A stretch of 17,721 nucleotides of DNA from an uncultured Verrucomicrobiales bacterium (lineage in GTDB: Bacteria; Verrucomicrobiota; Verrucomicrobiia; Verrucomicrobiales; Akkermansiaceae): positions 1-17,721 of the forward strand of contig CALCWC010000109.1 of assembly GCA_937905985.1 (NCBI GenBank), in the 5' to 3' direction. Positions 1 through 6,913 of this stretch are shown piece by piece. Each line of letters starts with the position of its first letter. Position 1 is the stretch's first letter. Below the pieces are notes generated by a model, which was not told the DNA's origin, ran no database searches, and worked only from the letters and a program-made list of their open reading frames with translations. The position numbers and the translations under genes were made by a program.

Positions 1-757
1 GGATGTCGTGCCGCAGGGCGTCGATGTTCCCGCAGCGCAGCGGCACCACGCGCCCTCCGCCCGTTTTGCTGGTGGTGGGACGCACCACCACGCGCCGGTT
101 CTGCCAGTCGATGTCGCGTTCGGGGTCAATCCGGCTCACCTCCGTGGGACGGATGCCGCAGTACAGCATCAGGTGCAGCGATAATTGCATATCCCGGTGC
201 TCCGGCATCTGCGCCGCCGCCTCCAAACGCTCCACTTCCTCAATCGTCAGCGGCTCTATCGGCTTTTCCACCACCTCCGGCACCTCCACCCGCGACACCG
301 GGTTGGAATCACACCAATCATGCCGTATCGCTGTGGAGAACACCCCGCTCAGTATCGCCCGCGCCTTCCTGTACTGCGCCGCACTCCCGCCGAACGCCGT
401 TTCCAGATACCTCCGGCAATCGTCCGACGTGACACTCCGCACCCGCCGCTCCGCCAACCCCGGATTCATCTTCATCATCCGCTTGCACAGATACCTGAAA
501 TCCACAATCGACCGCGCCCTTAGACTCTTCCGCTTCCTATCCTCCAGCGCGGTTTCCACGGCCTTGGCAAACGTCACCGTCCTTTCCCGCTTCCTCATCT
601 CCTCCGCCCCCAATCGCACGCACTCCCGCGCCCGCCTAACCCGTCTCCGCCCTCTCTCCAATGCCTCCTTGGCCACCAAAGCAGCCTCCAGCACATCCAC
701 TCCTGTACTCCGCAGCACTTCCAGTGCTGCCATCTCCTTATCTTCTATCGTCTTCAT
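1..757 (-). CDS. Tyrosine recombinase/phage-type integrase, C-terminus cut by window edge
   Basis: Reading the minus strand from the ATG at 757-755 gives 252 open codons up to the window edge. The N-terminal half is basic and helical, and residues about 61-155 resemble the SAM-like core-binding domain. The catalytic domain begins near residue 168. YCGIRPTEV (R203) matches the first catalytic Arg box of tyrosine recombinases, and TSKTGGGRVVPL (K231) fits the beta-hairpin Lys. The later H-x-x-R and Tyr boxes would lie outside the window, so activity cannot be judged. An in-frame stop lies nine codons upstream of the ATG; a TTG at 772-770 is the only alternative start. The gene is divergent from the methyltransferase and is probably the integrase of an element that carries it. 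The family call is firm; the exact subfamily is unknown. Confidence 0.85.
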   Translation of the reverse strand, partial: MKTIEDKEMAALEVLRSTGVDVLEAALVAKEALERGRRRVRRARECVRLGAEEMRKRERTVTFAKAVETALEDRKRKSLRARSIVDFRYLCKRMMKMNPGLAERRVRSVTSDDCRRYLETAFGGSAAQYRKARAILSGVFSTAIRHDWCDSNPVSRVEVPEVVEKPIEPLTIEEVERLEAAAQMPEHRDMQLSLHLMLYCGIRPTEVSRIDPERDIDWQNRRVVVRPTTSKTGGGRVVPLRCGNIDALRHDI

Positions 758-767
758 GGCTTCCGTA

Positions 768-942
768 TTCAATATGGGTAGTCAAGCAGTTTTTGAAAAA
801 ATCTTCAATGGCGCGGCACTAAGCCGCATAAGGCTACCGCATGTGGACAGCTAAGGCGAGATAGGTCTGTTCAGCATGTAGTGTAGCACGTGATAACATT
901 TGAAGCCACGCGGACTGGCGGGCGTCCTATACCCATATTGAA
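768..942. repeat. 13-bp inverted repeat in the integrase/methyltransferase divergent region
   Basis: TTCAATATGGGTA at 768-780 is the exact reverse complement of TACCCATATTGAA at 930-942. Each copy therefore has the same orientation relative to its own downstream gene: 10 bp before the integrase ATG and 50 bp before the methyltransferase ATG. Between them are small hairpin sequences (GCGGC/GCCGC at 813-817 and 823-827; TTGAA/TTCAA at 793-797 and 804-808). The pair could be a shared operator or recombinase arm sites; this is inference. Confidence 0.6.
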
Positions 943-992
943 AGCGTATTGTTCGTGTATGGGGATTTCTTACTCGCCCCCACATTCGCAAT

Positions 993-2114
993 ATGGCTAA
1001 AAACACGAAACTATCCGAAGCCAAATTCAAGAAGAACGACGAGTTCTACACGCAGTATGCCGACATTGAAAAGGAGGTCAACGCCTATCTAGAATACGAC
1101 CCGGACACCTTTCGCGGCAAAACCGTTCTCTTGCCGTGCGACGATCCCGAGTGGAGCAACTTCACCATCTTCTTTGCCCAGAACTTTGCCCGCCTGGGCT
1201 TGAAAAAGCTCATCAGCACCAGCTACGCCCCTGCCAGCAAGAATTTCAACTGGCACTCCGGGCCCACCGAATTTGAACAGGAAAGCCCGCTGTTCGACTG
1301 CGTGAAGTCCAAGGCATGCGGCAAGATTTTCGTGCTTGAAAAGGACATCACGGGGGACGGCATCATCAATCACGCCGATTTAGAGTGGAACTATCTCGAT
1401 GGCGACGGCGATTTCCGCTCCGAGGTGGTATGCAAGCTGCGGGACGAGTCCGACATCATCGTTACAAACCCGCCTTTCTCCCTGTTTCGCGAGTTCCTGG
1501 CCTGGCTTGTTCAGGGCGGCAAGAAATTCCTCATGATTGGCAACATGAACGCCATCACCTACAAGGAGGTGTTCCCACTGTTAAAAGACAATCAAATGTG
1601 GCTTGGCTCAACTGGCAACGGAACAGATATGGTATTCGGCGTACCAGAGGGAGCGGTAATCAATGAGTCAGACAGGCTAAAAGCTGAGCGTTTAGGCTAT
1701 AAAGGCAACTATACGCGGCTGGGAAATTCTTGCTGGTATTCGAATTTGGAACACGGCAAGCGCCACCGCCCCCTGGAGTTGATGTCTTTGCAGGACAATC
1801 TCAAATTCTCCCGCCACAAGGACATCAAGGGCAGCACTGGCTACCGGAAGTACGACAACTACGATGCCATCGAGGTTCCGTACACAGACGCCATCCCCTC
1901 CGACTACACGGGCGTGATGGGAGTTCCCATTTCCTTCCTCGATAAATACTGCCCGGAGCAGTTTGAAATCGTTGGCGCGACAGAGAGCGAAGGCAAGGGA
2001 TTTTCAGCCGGCTTATGGGATGCAAACAGCAAGGTGTCTCAACCCCTCATCAAAGGGGAACGTGTATATAAAAGGCTCTTTATAAAAAAGATTCAACCCA
2101 AGAACACGAAATGA
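993..2114 (+). CDS. EcoRI-family adenine-specific DNA methyltransferase
   Basis: This 373-residue protein resembles the M.EcoRI family of N6-adenine methyltransferases, which transfer a methyl group from S-adenosylmethionine to adenine in DNA. The N-terminus has the family pattern DEFYTQYADIEKEV (residues 16-29), followed by LPCDDPEWSNF and NFARLGLKKLI (about 47-73). The catalytic motif IV is NPPF at 159-162, followed by a hydrophobic segment ending in FLMIGNMNAITYKEVFP. No EcoRI-like endonuclease is present. Instead the stop codon overlaps the ATG of a DUF262-HNH nuclease by 4 bp (ATGA), so the two are very likely cotranscribed and functionally paired. Parts of the gene (about 1575-1740) are less GC-rich than the surrounding chromosome, consistent with horizontal acquisition. 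No Shine-Dalgarno sequence precedes the ATG at 993. Confidence 0.85.
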   Translation: MAKNTKLSEAKFKKNDEFYTQYADIEKEVNAYLEYDPDTFRGKTVLLPCDDPEWSNFTIFFAQNFARLGLKKLISTSYAPASKNFNWHSGPTEFEQESPLFDCVKSKACGKIFVLEKDITGDGIINHADLEWNYLDGDGDFRSEVVCKLRDESDIIVTNPPFSLFREFLAWLVQGGKKFLMIGNMNAITYKEVFPLLKDNQMWLGSTGNGTDMVFGVPEGAVINESDRLKAERLGYKGNYTRLGNSCWYSNLEHGKRHRPLELMSLQDNLKFSRHKDIKGSTGYRKYDNYDAIEVPYTDAIPSDYTGVMGVPISFLDKYCPEQFEIVGATESEGKGFSAGLWDANSKVSQPLIKGERVYKRLFIKKIQPKNTK

Positions 2115-3274
2115 AAACGGAACTGCTCACAGAGGTGACGATCAAGGAAATCTGCGCGGGTTTCCAATACTCGGAACTGGAAGCCAAGGGGCTGTTCGGA
2201 TGGGGAGGCAAGCTCACCATCCAGCCAGAGTACCAGCGCAACTACATCTATGCAGAACAAAAGAAAGAGGCGGCGGTGATAGAATCCCTGCTCAAGGGCT
2301 ATCCCATCGGCCTCATCTACTTCAACCAACCGGCGCCGGGCAAGTACGAGGTACTGGACGGCCAGCAGCGAATCACCTCTATCGGGCGATTCCTGACGCA
2401 CAAGTTTGCGGTGATGGACACCAACGGCATGCCCCTGTACTACGATTCGCTGCCGACCGAGCAGCGGCAGAGGTTGGAGGACACCAAACTGCTGATATAC
2501 GTATGCACCGGAGAGGAGAAGGAAATCAAGGACTGGTTCCGCACCATCAACATTGCCGGCATTCCCCTGAACGCACAGGAAACCTTGAACGCCATCTACT
2601 CCGGCCCCTTCGTCACGCAGGCAAAGGAGGTCTTTTCAAACAGCCGGAACCACAACATCCAAAAATGGCAGGCCTACATCAGGGGTGTTGCCTCCAGGCA
2701 GGACTTCCTAGCCACCGCACTTGATTGGGTGAGCAAGGGCAATGCAGAGGACTATATGGCAGCCCACCGGCACGACAGCACCATTTCCAAACTCGTCGAC
2801 TACTTCAACACGGTCATTGATTGGGCATCCACCACCTTCCTGGGAGTGGAGGGAGCCATGCAAGGCTTGAAGTGGGGCTACCTGTACGAAACATACCATG
2901 CCAGGCCATACAATCCTGAAGAAATATGGGAAAGGGTGCAAACCCTCATGGAGGATGAACAGGTGAAAGCAAAGGCGGGCATCTTTGAGTATATTCTGGG
3001 CGGCGAACAGGACACCAGGCTCCTCAATGTCCGTGTCTTCGACGATACCGTCAAAAAGCGCGTCTGGAAGAAGCAGACCATAGACGCCAAGGCAAAAGGC
3101 CATTCAAACTGCCCGCTCTGTACCGTAGGCAACACCTCCAACAAATCCCGTATATGGGATTTGAGAGAAATGGAAGCCGACCACGTCCATGCCTGGAGCC
3201 ATGGCGGCTCCACCGATGAATCCAACTGCCAGATGCTTTGCCTGACCCACAATCGCGCAAAGGGGAACAGATAA
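2111..3274 (+). CDS. DUF262-HNH nuclease (GmrSD-like), likely partner of the methyltransferase
   Basis: This is a 387-residue two-domain protein. The N-terminal DUF262/ParB-like domain shows IQPEYQRNYIY (about 37-47) and the signature VLDGQQRITS (D83-R87), the nucleotide-binding motif of GmrS-type proteins. The C-terminal 55 residues are a zinc-stabilised HNH nuclease: C334-x2-C337, the D357-H358 pair, N372, C377-x2-H380 and N381 with the closing AKGNR. GmrSD and related DUF262 enzymes cleave modified or unmodified phage DNA. Here the nuclease domain is a classical CxxC-type HNH rather than DUF1524. The 4-bp overlap with the adenine methyltransferase suggests that the methyltransferase either protects host DNA or marks it. 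I infer a defence function; the cleavage specificity cannot be read from sequence. Confidence 0.85.
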   Translation: MKTELLTEVTIKEICAGFQYSELEAKGLFGWGGKLTIQPEYQRNYIYAEQKKEAAVIESLLKGYPIGLIYFNQPAPGKYEVLDGQQRITSIGRFLTHKFAVMDTNGMPLYYDSLPTEQRQRLEDTKLLIYVCTGEEKEIKDWFRTINIAGIPLNAQETLNAIYSGPFVTQAKEVFSNSRNHNIQKWQAYIRGVASRQDFLATALDWVSKGNAEDYMAAHRHDSTISKLVDYFNTVIDWASTTFLGVEGAMQGLKWGYLYETYHARPYNPEEIWERVQTLMEDEQVKAKAGIFEYILGGEQDTRLLNVRVFDDTVKKRVWKKQTIDAKAKGHSNCPLCTVGNTSNKSRIWDLREMEADHVHAWSHGGSTDESNCQMLCLTHNRAKGNR

Positions 3275-3362
3275 GTCAGCTCATCAAAACAACTCGCTTG
3301 CCCGCTAGGTGGGGCGCTTTCTATTCCCAGCTCCCATCCCCCGCACACCACGCGTGCGCACC

Positions 3363-3404
3363 AAACAAATCCCAAATTTGAAATTCAAAATTCTCAATTT
3401 TCCC
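3363..3404. repeat. AT-rich simple-sequence stretch (AAATCCC / AAATTC type)
   Basis: The stretch contains ACAAATCCCAAAT (3365-3377) followed by CAAATTTG, AAATTCAAAATTC and CAATTTTC. The same 13-mer recurs at 15874-15886 in front of ribE, where it forms part of a heptad repeat. It is far more AT-rich than its surroundings. Its function is unknown. Confidence 0.55.
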
Positions 3405-3418
3405 ACCACGCCCAACTA

Positions 3419-3613
3419 TTAGAAACCGCGCGCATAAAACACTTGCTCCCTGCCCTGCGCTGTGGTATAAGGAATGTGGCTGCCGTGCTCGTGACGCGTG
3501 GTCATCAAGCCCGGACTGTTATTATTAGTTAAGGGGCCAACGGTACGGGGGGATATGTTCCGTCCCAGAGGCGGACTCAACCGACAATCCTCGTCCTCGC
3601 ACCCACCTGTCAT
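3419..3613 (-). CDS. Doubtful small hypothetical ORF (64 aa)
   Basis: The minus-strand frame starts at the ATG at 3613-3611 and has an in-frame stop immediately before it. The product begins MTGGCEDEDCRLSPPLGRN and ends HGSHIPYTTAQGREQVFYARGF. It has no signal peptide, membrane segment or motif that I recognise. Codon choice is mixed but not clearly non-coding. Upstream on the minus strand a TTGGCC-N17-TATGAG element lies 15 nt from the ATG. It could be a genuine small gene, the remnant of a longer gene, or chance. I list it because it occupies an otherwise unexplained gap. Confidence 0.25.
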   Translation of the reverse strand: MTGGCEDEDCRLSPPLGRNISPRTVGPLTNNNSPGLMTTRHEHGSHIPYTTAQGREQVFYARGF

Positions 3614-3665
3614 TCAGGGAACGCGGCTCTCATACCACTGACGGCACAGGCGGCCAACCCCTTCC

Positions 3666-3699
3666 TGCCCGTAATGTTCCACGTGGAACATTACGGGCA
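3666..3699. promoter_or_regulatory. parS (ParB-binding) site within a 34-bp perfect palindrome
   Basis: The core TGTTCCACGTGGAACA (3675-3690) matches the conserved chromosomal parS consensus and equals sites known from Pseudomonas. The palindrome extends perfectly to 3666 and 3699 with TGCCCGTAA on the left and its complement on the right. It sits 16 bp upstream of the argS -35 box. Confidence 0.85.
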
Positions 3700-3715
3700 T
3701 TGCCTTACATAGGGC

Positions 3716-3744
3716 TTGAAAAATCGCGCGCGTGCGTGTATAAA
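3716..3744 (+). promoter_or_regulatory. argS promoter
   Basis: TTGAAA (3716-3721), a 17-nt spacer and TATAAA (3739-3744) make a near-consensus sigma-70 promoter. The ATG at 3754 follows the -10 box by only 9 nt, so transcription should begin within about 3 nt of the start codon. Confidence 0.75.
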
Positions 3745-3753
3745 GGCGGCGAC

Positions 3754-5508
3754 ATGACGATACCGAACGAACTGACGGAACAGCTGGGCACCGCACTGAA
3801 GGCGGTGCTGGGCGATGCCCTGCCCTCTGAATTCACTGTACCTGCGGTGAGCGTGGCACAGGATGCGCGCTTTGGCGACTACCAGAGCAACGCGGCCATG
3901 ATGCTGGCGAAGCGCGTGGGGATGAACCCGCGCGAGCTTGCCGGCAAGGTGATGGAGGCCATGGACAGCTCCCTGGCATCCACGGAGATAGCCGGGCCCG
4001 GGTTCATCAACTTCCGCATCCACCCGGAATGCCTGGCCGCCCGCGCCGAACAGATGCTGCACGACGAGCGTCTGGGCGTGGCCAAGGTTGCCCAGCCCAA
4101 AACCATCGTCATCGACTTCTCGGCCCCGAACGTGGCAAAACCCATGCACGTGGGCCACATCCGCTCCACCATCATCGGCGACACCCTGGCCCGCCTCGCG
4201 CGCTTCCTCGGCCACACCGTGATATCCGACAACCACATCGGCGACTGGGGCACACAGTTCGGCATGATCCTGTGGGGCTGGAAGAACATCCTGGACCAGG
4301 CGGAGCTGGAGAAGAACCCCATCGACGCCCTGCTGGACGTCTACAAGAAGGTGAACCTGAAATGCAAGGAGGACGAAACCCTCCTGCCCCTCTGCAAGGC
4401 CGAGCTGGTGAAGCTCCAGGGTGGCGACGAGGAAAACCTTGCCATCTGGAACAAGTGCATCGCCGTCACCAAGACCGGCCTGCAGAAAATCTACGACCAA
4501 CTGGACATCCGCTTCGACTACTGGCTCGGCGAGAGCGCATACAACGACGCGCTGGCACCGCTGGTGGACAAGCTGCTGGCCGACGGCATCGCCCGCGAGA
4601 GCGATGGTGCCGTCTGCGTGTTCTCCGACGGCTACCACAAGCCGCAGGAAGACCCCTTCCTGGTGCAAAAGGACGGCGAATGGGTGCCGGTACCCGCCAT
4701 CATCCGCAAGGCGGACGGAGGCTTCCTGTACGCCACCACCGACTTGGCCACGCTGGACTACCGCACGGAAAACTTCAAGGCGGACGCCATCTGGTACGTC
4801 GTGGGCGCGCCGCAGGAGAAGCACTTCAAACAGATATTCGACATCGAGCGCATGCGCGGCGTCAGCGGCGACTTCCGTCACGTCGCCTTCGGCTCCATCC
4901 TCGGCAAAGACCGCAGGCCCTTCAAGACCCGCAGCGGCGATACAGTGAGCCTGCAGGACGTCATTGACGAAGCCATCGAGCGCGCCACCAAGGTGGTGGA
5001 GGAAAAGAGCCCCGACATGCCGGAGGATGAGAAAGCTTCCGTTGCCAAGGCCGTGGGCGTGGGCGCCATCAAGTTCGCAGAACTCTCGCAGAACCGCCTG
5101 AGCGACTACATCTTCGACTGGGACAAGATGCTTGCCCTCACTGGCGACACCGCCCCGTACCTGCAGAACTCCTATGTGCGCGTGCGCTCCATCTTCCGCA
5201 AGATTGACGGAGAATTCACGGCACCTGAAAAGTTGACGCTGAGCGAGCCTGCGGAGCTGACGCTTGCACGCCTGCTGGTGCGCTATGCAGAAGTGGTTCC
5301 CGCCACGCTGGACGACTGCAAGCCCAACCTGCTGGCCGCCTACCTGTACGAGCTTGCCAAGGCCTTCCACAGCTTCTACGAGGCTTGCCCCGTGCTGCGC
5401 AGCGAAGGAGACACGCGCGCCACGCGCTTGGCCCTTTGCGAGCTCACATCCCGCGTGCTCAAGCAAGGCATGGGCCTCTTCGGCATCACCATGCCGGACC
5501 GCATGTAA
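3754..5508 (+). CDS. argS: Arginine--tRNA ligase
   Basis: The 584-residue class I aminoacyl-tRNA synthetase joins arginine to tRNA-Arg in the cytoplasm using ATP. The N-terminal Add-1 domain (about 1-110) contains the family pattern FGDYQSNAAM (40-49). The HIGH motif appears as HVGH (132-135) in SAPNVAKPMHVGHIRS. The GDWGTQFGM stretch is typical of ArgS, as is the KMSK-equivalent loop GKDRRPFKTRSGDTVSL, where the KMSK lysine is not conserved in canonical form, as in most ArgS. The C-terminal DALR anticodon-binding domain ends in LKQGMGLFGITMPDRM. I chose the ATG at 3754 over the upstream in-frame ATG at 3700 because a strong promoter (3716-3744) lies between them and because family members start here. 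The length is normal for the family. Confidence 0.97.
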   Translation: MTIPNELTEQLGTALKAVLGDALPSEFTVPAVSVAQDARFGDYQSNAAMMLAKRVGMNPRELAGKVMEAMDSSLASTEIAGPGFINFRIHPECLAARAEQMLHDERLGVAKVAQPKTIVIDFSAPNVAKPMHVGHIRSTIIGDTLARLARFLGHTVISDNHIGDWGTQFGMILWGWKNILDQAELEKNPIDALLDVYKKVNLKCKEDETLLPLCKAELVKLQGGDEENLAIWNKCIAVTKTGLQKIYDQLDIRFDYWLGESAYNDALAPLVDKLLADGIARESDGAVCVFSDGYHKPQEDPFLVQKDGEWVPVPAIIRKADGGFLYATTDLATLDYRTENFKADAIWYVVGAPQEKHFKQIFDIERMRGVSGDFRHVAFGSILGKDRRPFKTRSGDTVSLQDVIDEAIERATKVVEEKSPDMPEDEKASVAKAVGVGAIKFAELSQNRLSDYIFDWDKMLALTGDTAPYLQNSYVRVRSIFRKIDGEFTAPEKLTLSEPAELTLARLLVRYAEVVPATLDDCKPNLLAAYLYELAKAFHSFYEACPVLRSEGDTRATRLALCELTSRVLKQGMGLFGITMPDRM

Positions 5509-5527
5509 CCCCTGCCCTAAACGGCAA

Positions 5528-6853
5528 ATGTTCCACGTGGAACAATTTTTTGCGGCAGCTGCCTCTCTGGTATGGGTGGCAGCTGCCGCTGAACCTTGCA
5601 ATCCCATTATTCTGGCCACCGAGAGCGAAACAGCTGCACTAGAATGCAACCTGGGACTGCAGGACACGCTTTTGGGCGAGCGCGAAAGCGCGGCACAGCA
5701 TTTCCGAAACTCACTGGCAGCCGATGAAACCTGCGCGCTGGCGCACTGCGGATTAATCCTGCTGGAACGCAATGCGCCCGACTATGCACAGCGCTTGGAC
5801 AAGCTGCAGCAGCTCATTGCCACCTATCCGGCCACGCCTGCGGAAGCGCTTTTCATCAACAGTCTCCTCAAGCTGGCATGCAACGAAGTGAACGGAGCCG
5901 CCGCCGACTTCCAGAAGCAAGCGGAACAACACCGCAATGACGTGACAGCCGCCTGCTGGGCCATATCGCTCCTTCAACTGTGCAACAAAACAGATGATGC
6001 CCGCAAACTGGCAGATACCTTCCTCCGGATGCATTCCGGTGAGCCCATGCTGCTGTATCTGCGAGCGGCTGCGGAAGAAACGGCAGACGAGGTGTCGGAC
6101 ACCGCACTCCAATGCGCGCAGATAGCCGCCATCTTGATGCGGAATACTGCGCCCGCGGAACTGCTGTACGCCAAATTGCTGGCCAAGCGTGGACTGCTCG
6201 CGCAAAGCTGCATCCATTTCCACATGGCACGCAAACTCGCCAAGCAGGACATGCAGGCCATCGGTGGAAAAGCCACCTATACCTACCTGAATGCAGGATT
6301 GGGAGAAGCCACCACTCTGTTGTCGGCCGGCCGCACCGAAGAAGCCAGGCAACTGCGCCGTGCCATGAACGCGGAAACACTGTCGGCCTATTCAGAAGAT
6401 GCAGCCATCCTGCGCCAATGGGAAACATCCACCTTGCCTCTGCGTTCTCTCATCTTTGAGCCAAAGCCTACACGCGCCACCATTCAATCCGCGGTTCAAA
6501 CAGCCAAGGCAGCAAAGGGAGATAATGTTTTCCAGGAATACGTGAAATGCCTCACGGAATCACTTAACGCGCGCAATGCTTCAAACAAGTTCGAGGCAGA
6601 ATCACACATTGCCAACGCCAAGCTCTGTCTCAAGCACATTGAAGATGCACCTCGCCGTTACGACCTTCAAGCCGTGGTGCTGCAGCGCGCCAAAGATGCC
6701 TGCCGCGTAGCCATAGCCGCCGCTCAGACACAGCTGTACGGTGATACCCACGGCAATTGGTACGATACGATAGAGCCGGGGCAGGACGCCATTGGACGCC
6801 TTCTCCCTCCCGTGGTGCCGCCGCGGGCAATTGTTCCACGTGGAACAAAATAG
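5528..6853 (+). CDS. Secreted helical-repeat (TPR-like) protein whose ends coincide with parS sites
   Basis: This is a 441-residue protein. It begins MFHVEQ, encoded by a parS site, followed by the hydrophobic stretch FFAAAASLVWVAAAA, which looks like a signal peptide (cleavage near A21-E22), although the n-region lacks positive charge. The remainder is alanine-rich and helical with TPR-like pairs (for example residues about 40-75 and 115-150), and I see no catalytic motif. It ends IVPRGTK, encoded by a second parS site and followed at once by TAG. It begins 19 nt after argS and is probably cotranscribed with it. The start follows from frame: the upstream in-frame ATGs lie inside argS. Function is unknown; a periplasmic scaffold role is a guess. 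Confidence 0.8.
   Translation: MFHVEQFFAAAASLVWVAAAAEPCNPIILATESETAALECNLGLQDTLLGERESAAQHFRNSLAADETCALAHCGLILLERNAPDYAQRLDKLQQLIATYPATPAEALFINSLLKLACNEVNGAAADFQKQAEQHRNDVTAACWAISLLQLCNKTDDARKLADTFLRMHSGEPMLLYLRAAAEETADEVSDTALQCAQIAAILMRNTAPAELLYAKLLAKRGLLAQSCIHFHMARKLAKQDMQAIGGKATYTYLNAGLGEATTLLSAGRTEEARQLRRAMNAETLSAYSEDAAILRQWETSTLPLRSLIFEPKPTRATIQSAVQTAKAAKGDNVFQEYVKCLTESLNARNASNKFEAESHIANAKLCLKHIEDAPRRYDLQAVVLQRAKDACRVAIAAAQTQLYGDTHGNWYDTIEPGQDAIGRLLPPVVPPRAIVPRGTK
5529..5544. promoter_or_regulatory. parS site at the start codon of the TPR-like gene
   Basis: A perfect TGTTCCACGTGGAACA overlaps the ATG (5528-5530) and encodes the residues MFHVEQ. The same arrangement, a parS read as MFHVE at a gene start, is known near origin regions in other bacteria. 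Confidence 0.85.
6832..6847. promoter_or_regulatory. parS site at the stop end of the TPR-like gene
   Basis: A third perfect TGTTCCACGTGGAACA ends 3 nt before the TAG stop codon (6851-6853). The palindrome extends one base further on each side (6831-6848). Confidence 0.85.
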
Positions 6854-6876
6854 ACTTCCGTAGACGCAGCTCAACC

Positions 6877-6906
6877 TTGACGACAGGGCAGGGGGGCTGG
6901 TAGAAT
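6877..6906 (+). promoter_or_regulatory. Promoter of the lipoprotein gene at 6914
   Basis: TTGACG (6877-6882), an 18-nt spacer and TAGAAT (6901-6906). The GTG start codon follows 7 nt after the -10 box, so a leaderless transcript is expected. Confidence 0.7.
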
Positions 6907-6913
6907 CTCCAGC

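Larger units (their letters stand above)
3275..3753. other. Intergenic region between defence module and argS
   Basis: This is about 480 bp without a confident gene. It holds an AT-rich simple-sequence stretch (3363-3404), a doubtful 64-codon minus-strand reading frame (3419-3613), the 34-bp palindrome with a parS site (3666-3699) and the argS promoter (3716-3744). I see no tRNA and no clear intrinsic terminator; a GCCC/GGGC hairpin near 3300-3316 is weak. It may hold the right boundary of the integrated element, but I could not identify paired att repeats. Confidence 0.5.

Noticed and set aside
3..854. Long plus-strand open frame of 283 codons
   Set aside because: It is the complement of the tyrosine recombinase gene; its translation is rich in Ser, Arg and Thr without domain patterns, whereas the minus strand shows the integrase motifs.
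881..900. Degenerate parS-like TGTAGCACGTGATAACA
   Set aside because: Only the CACGTG core and outer TGT/ACA match, and the arms are offset; the three other sites are perfect, so this is probably chance.
3742..3750. AAAGGCGG as a ribosome binding site for argS
   Set aside because: It overlaps the -10 box TATAAA, so it would be at most partly in the transcript; other starts in the window have no such sequence either.
3700..3756. Upstream in-frame ATG as start of argS
   Set aside because: A near-consensus promoter lies between this ATG and the one at 3754, and the extra 18 residues do not resemble ArgS N-termini.
5516..5527. Own promoter for the TPR-like gene (CCTAAA 6 nt before the ATG)
   Set aside because: There is no -35 match at 16-18 nt and only three of six -10 bases fit; cotranscription with argS is simpler.
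3691..5772. 693-codon antisense open frame over argS
   Set aside because: High third-position GC of argS leaves the opposite frame open. The translation is a His/Val/Ala-rich shadow with no domain, and the sense strand is an unmistakable ArgS.
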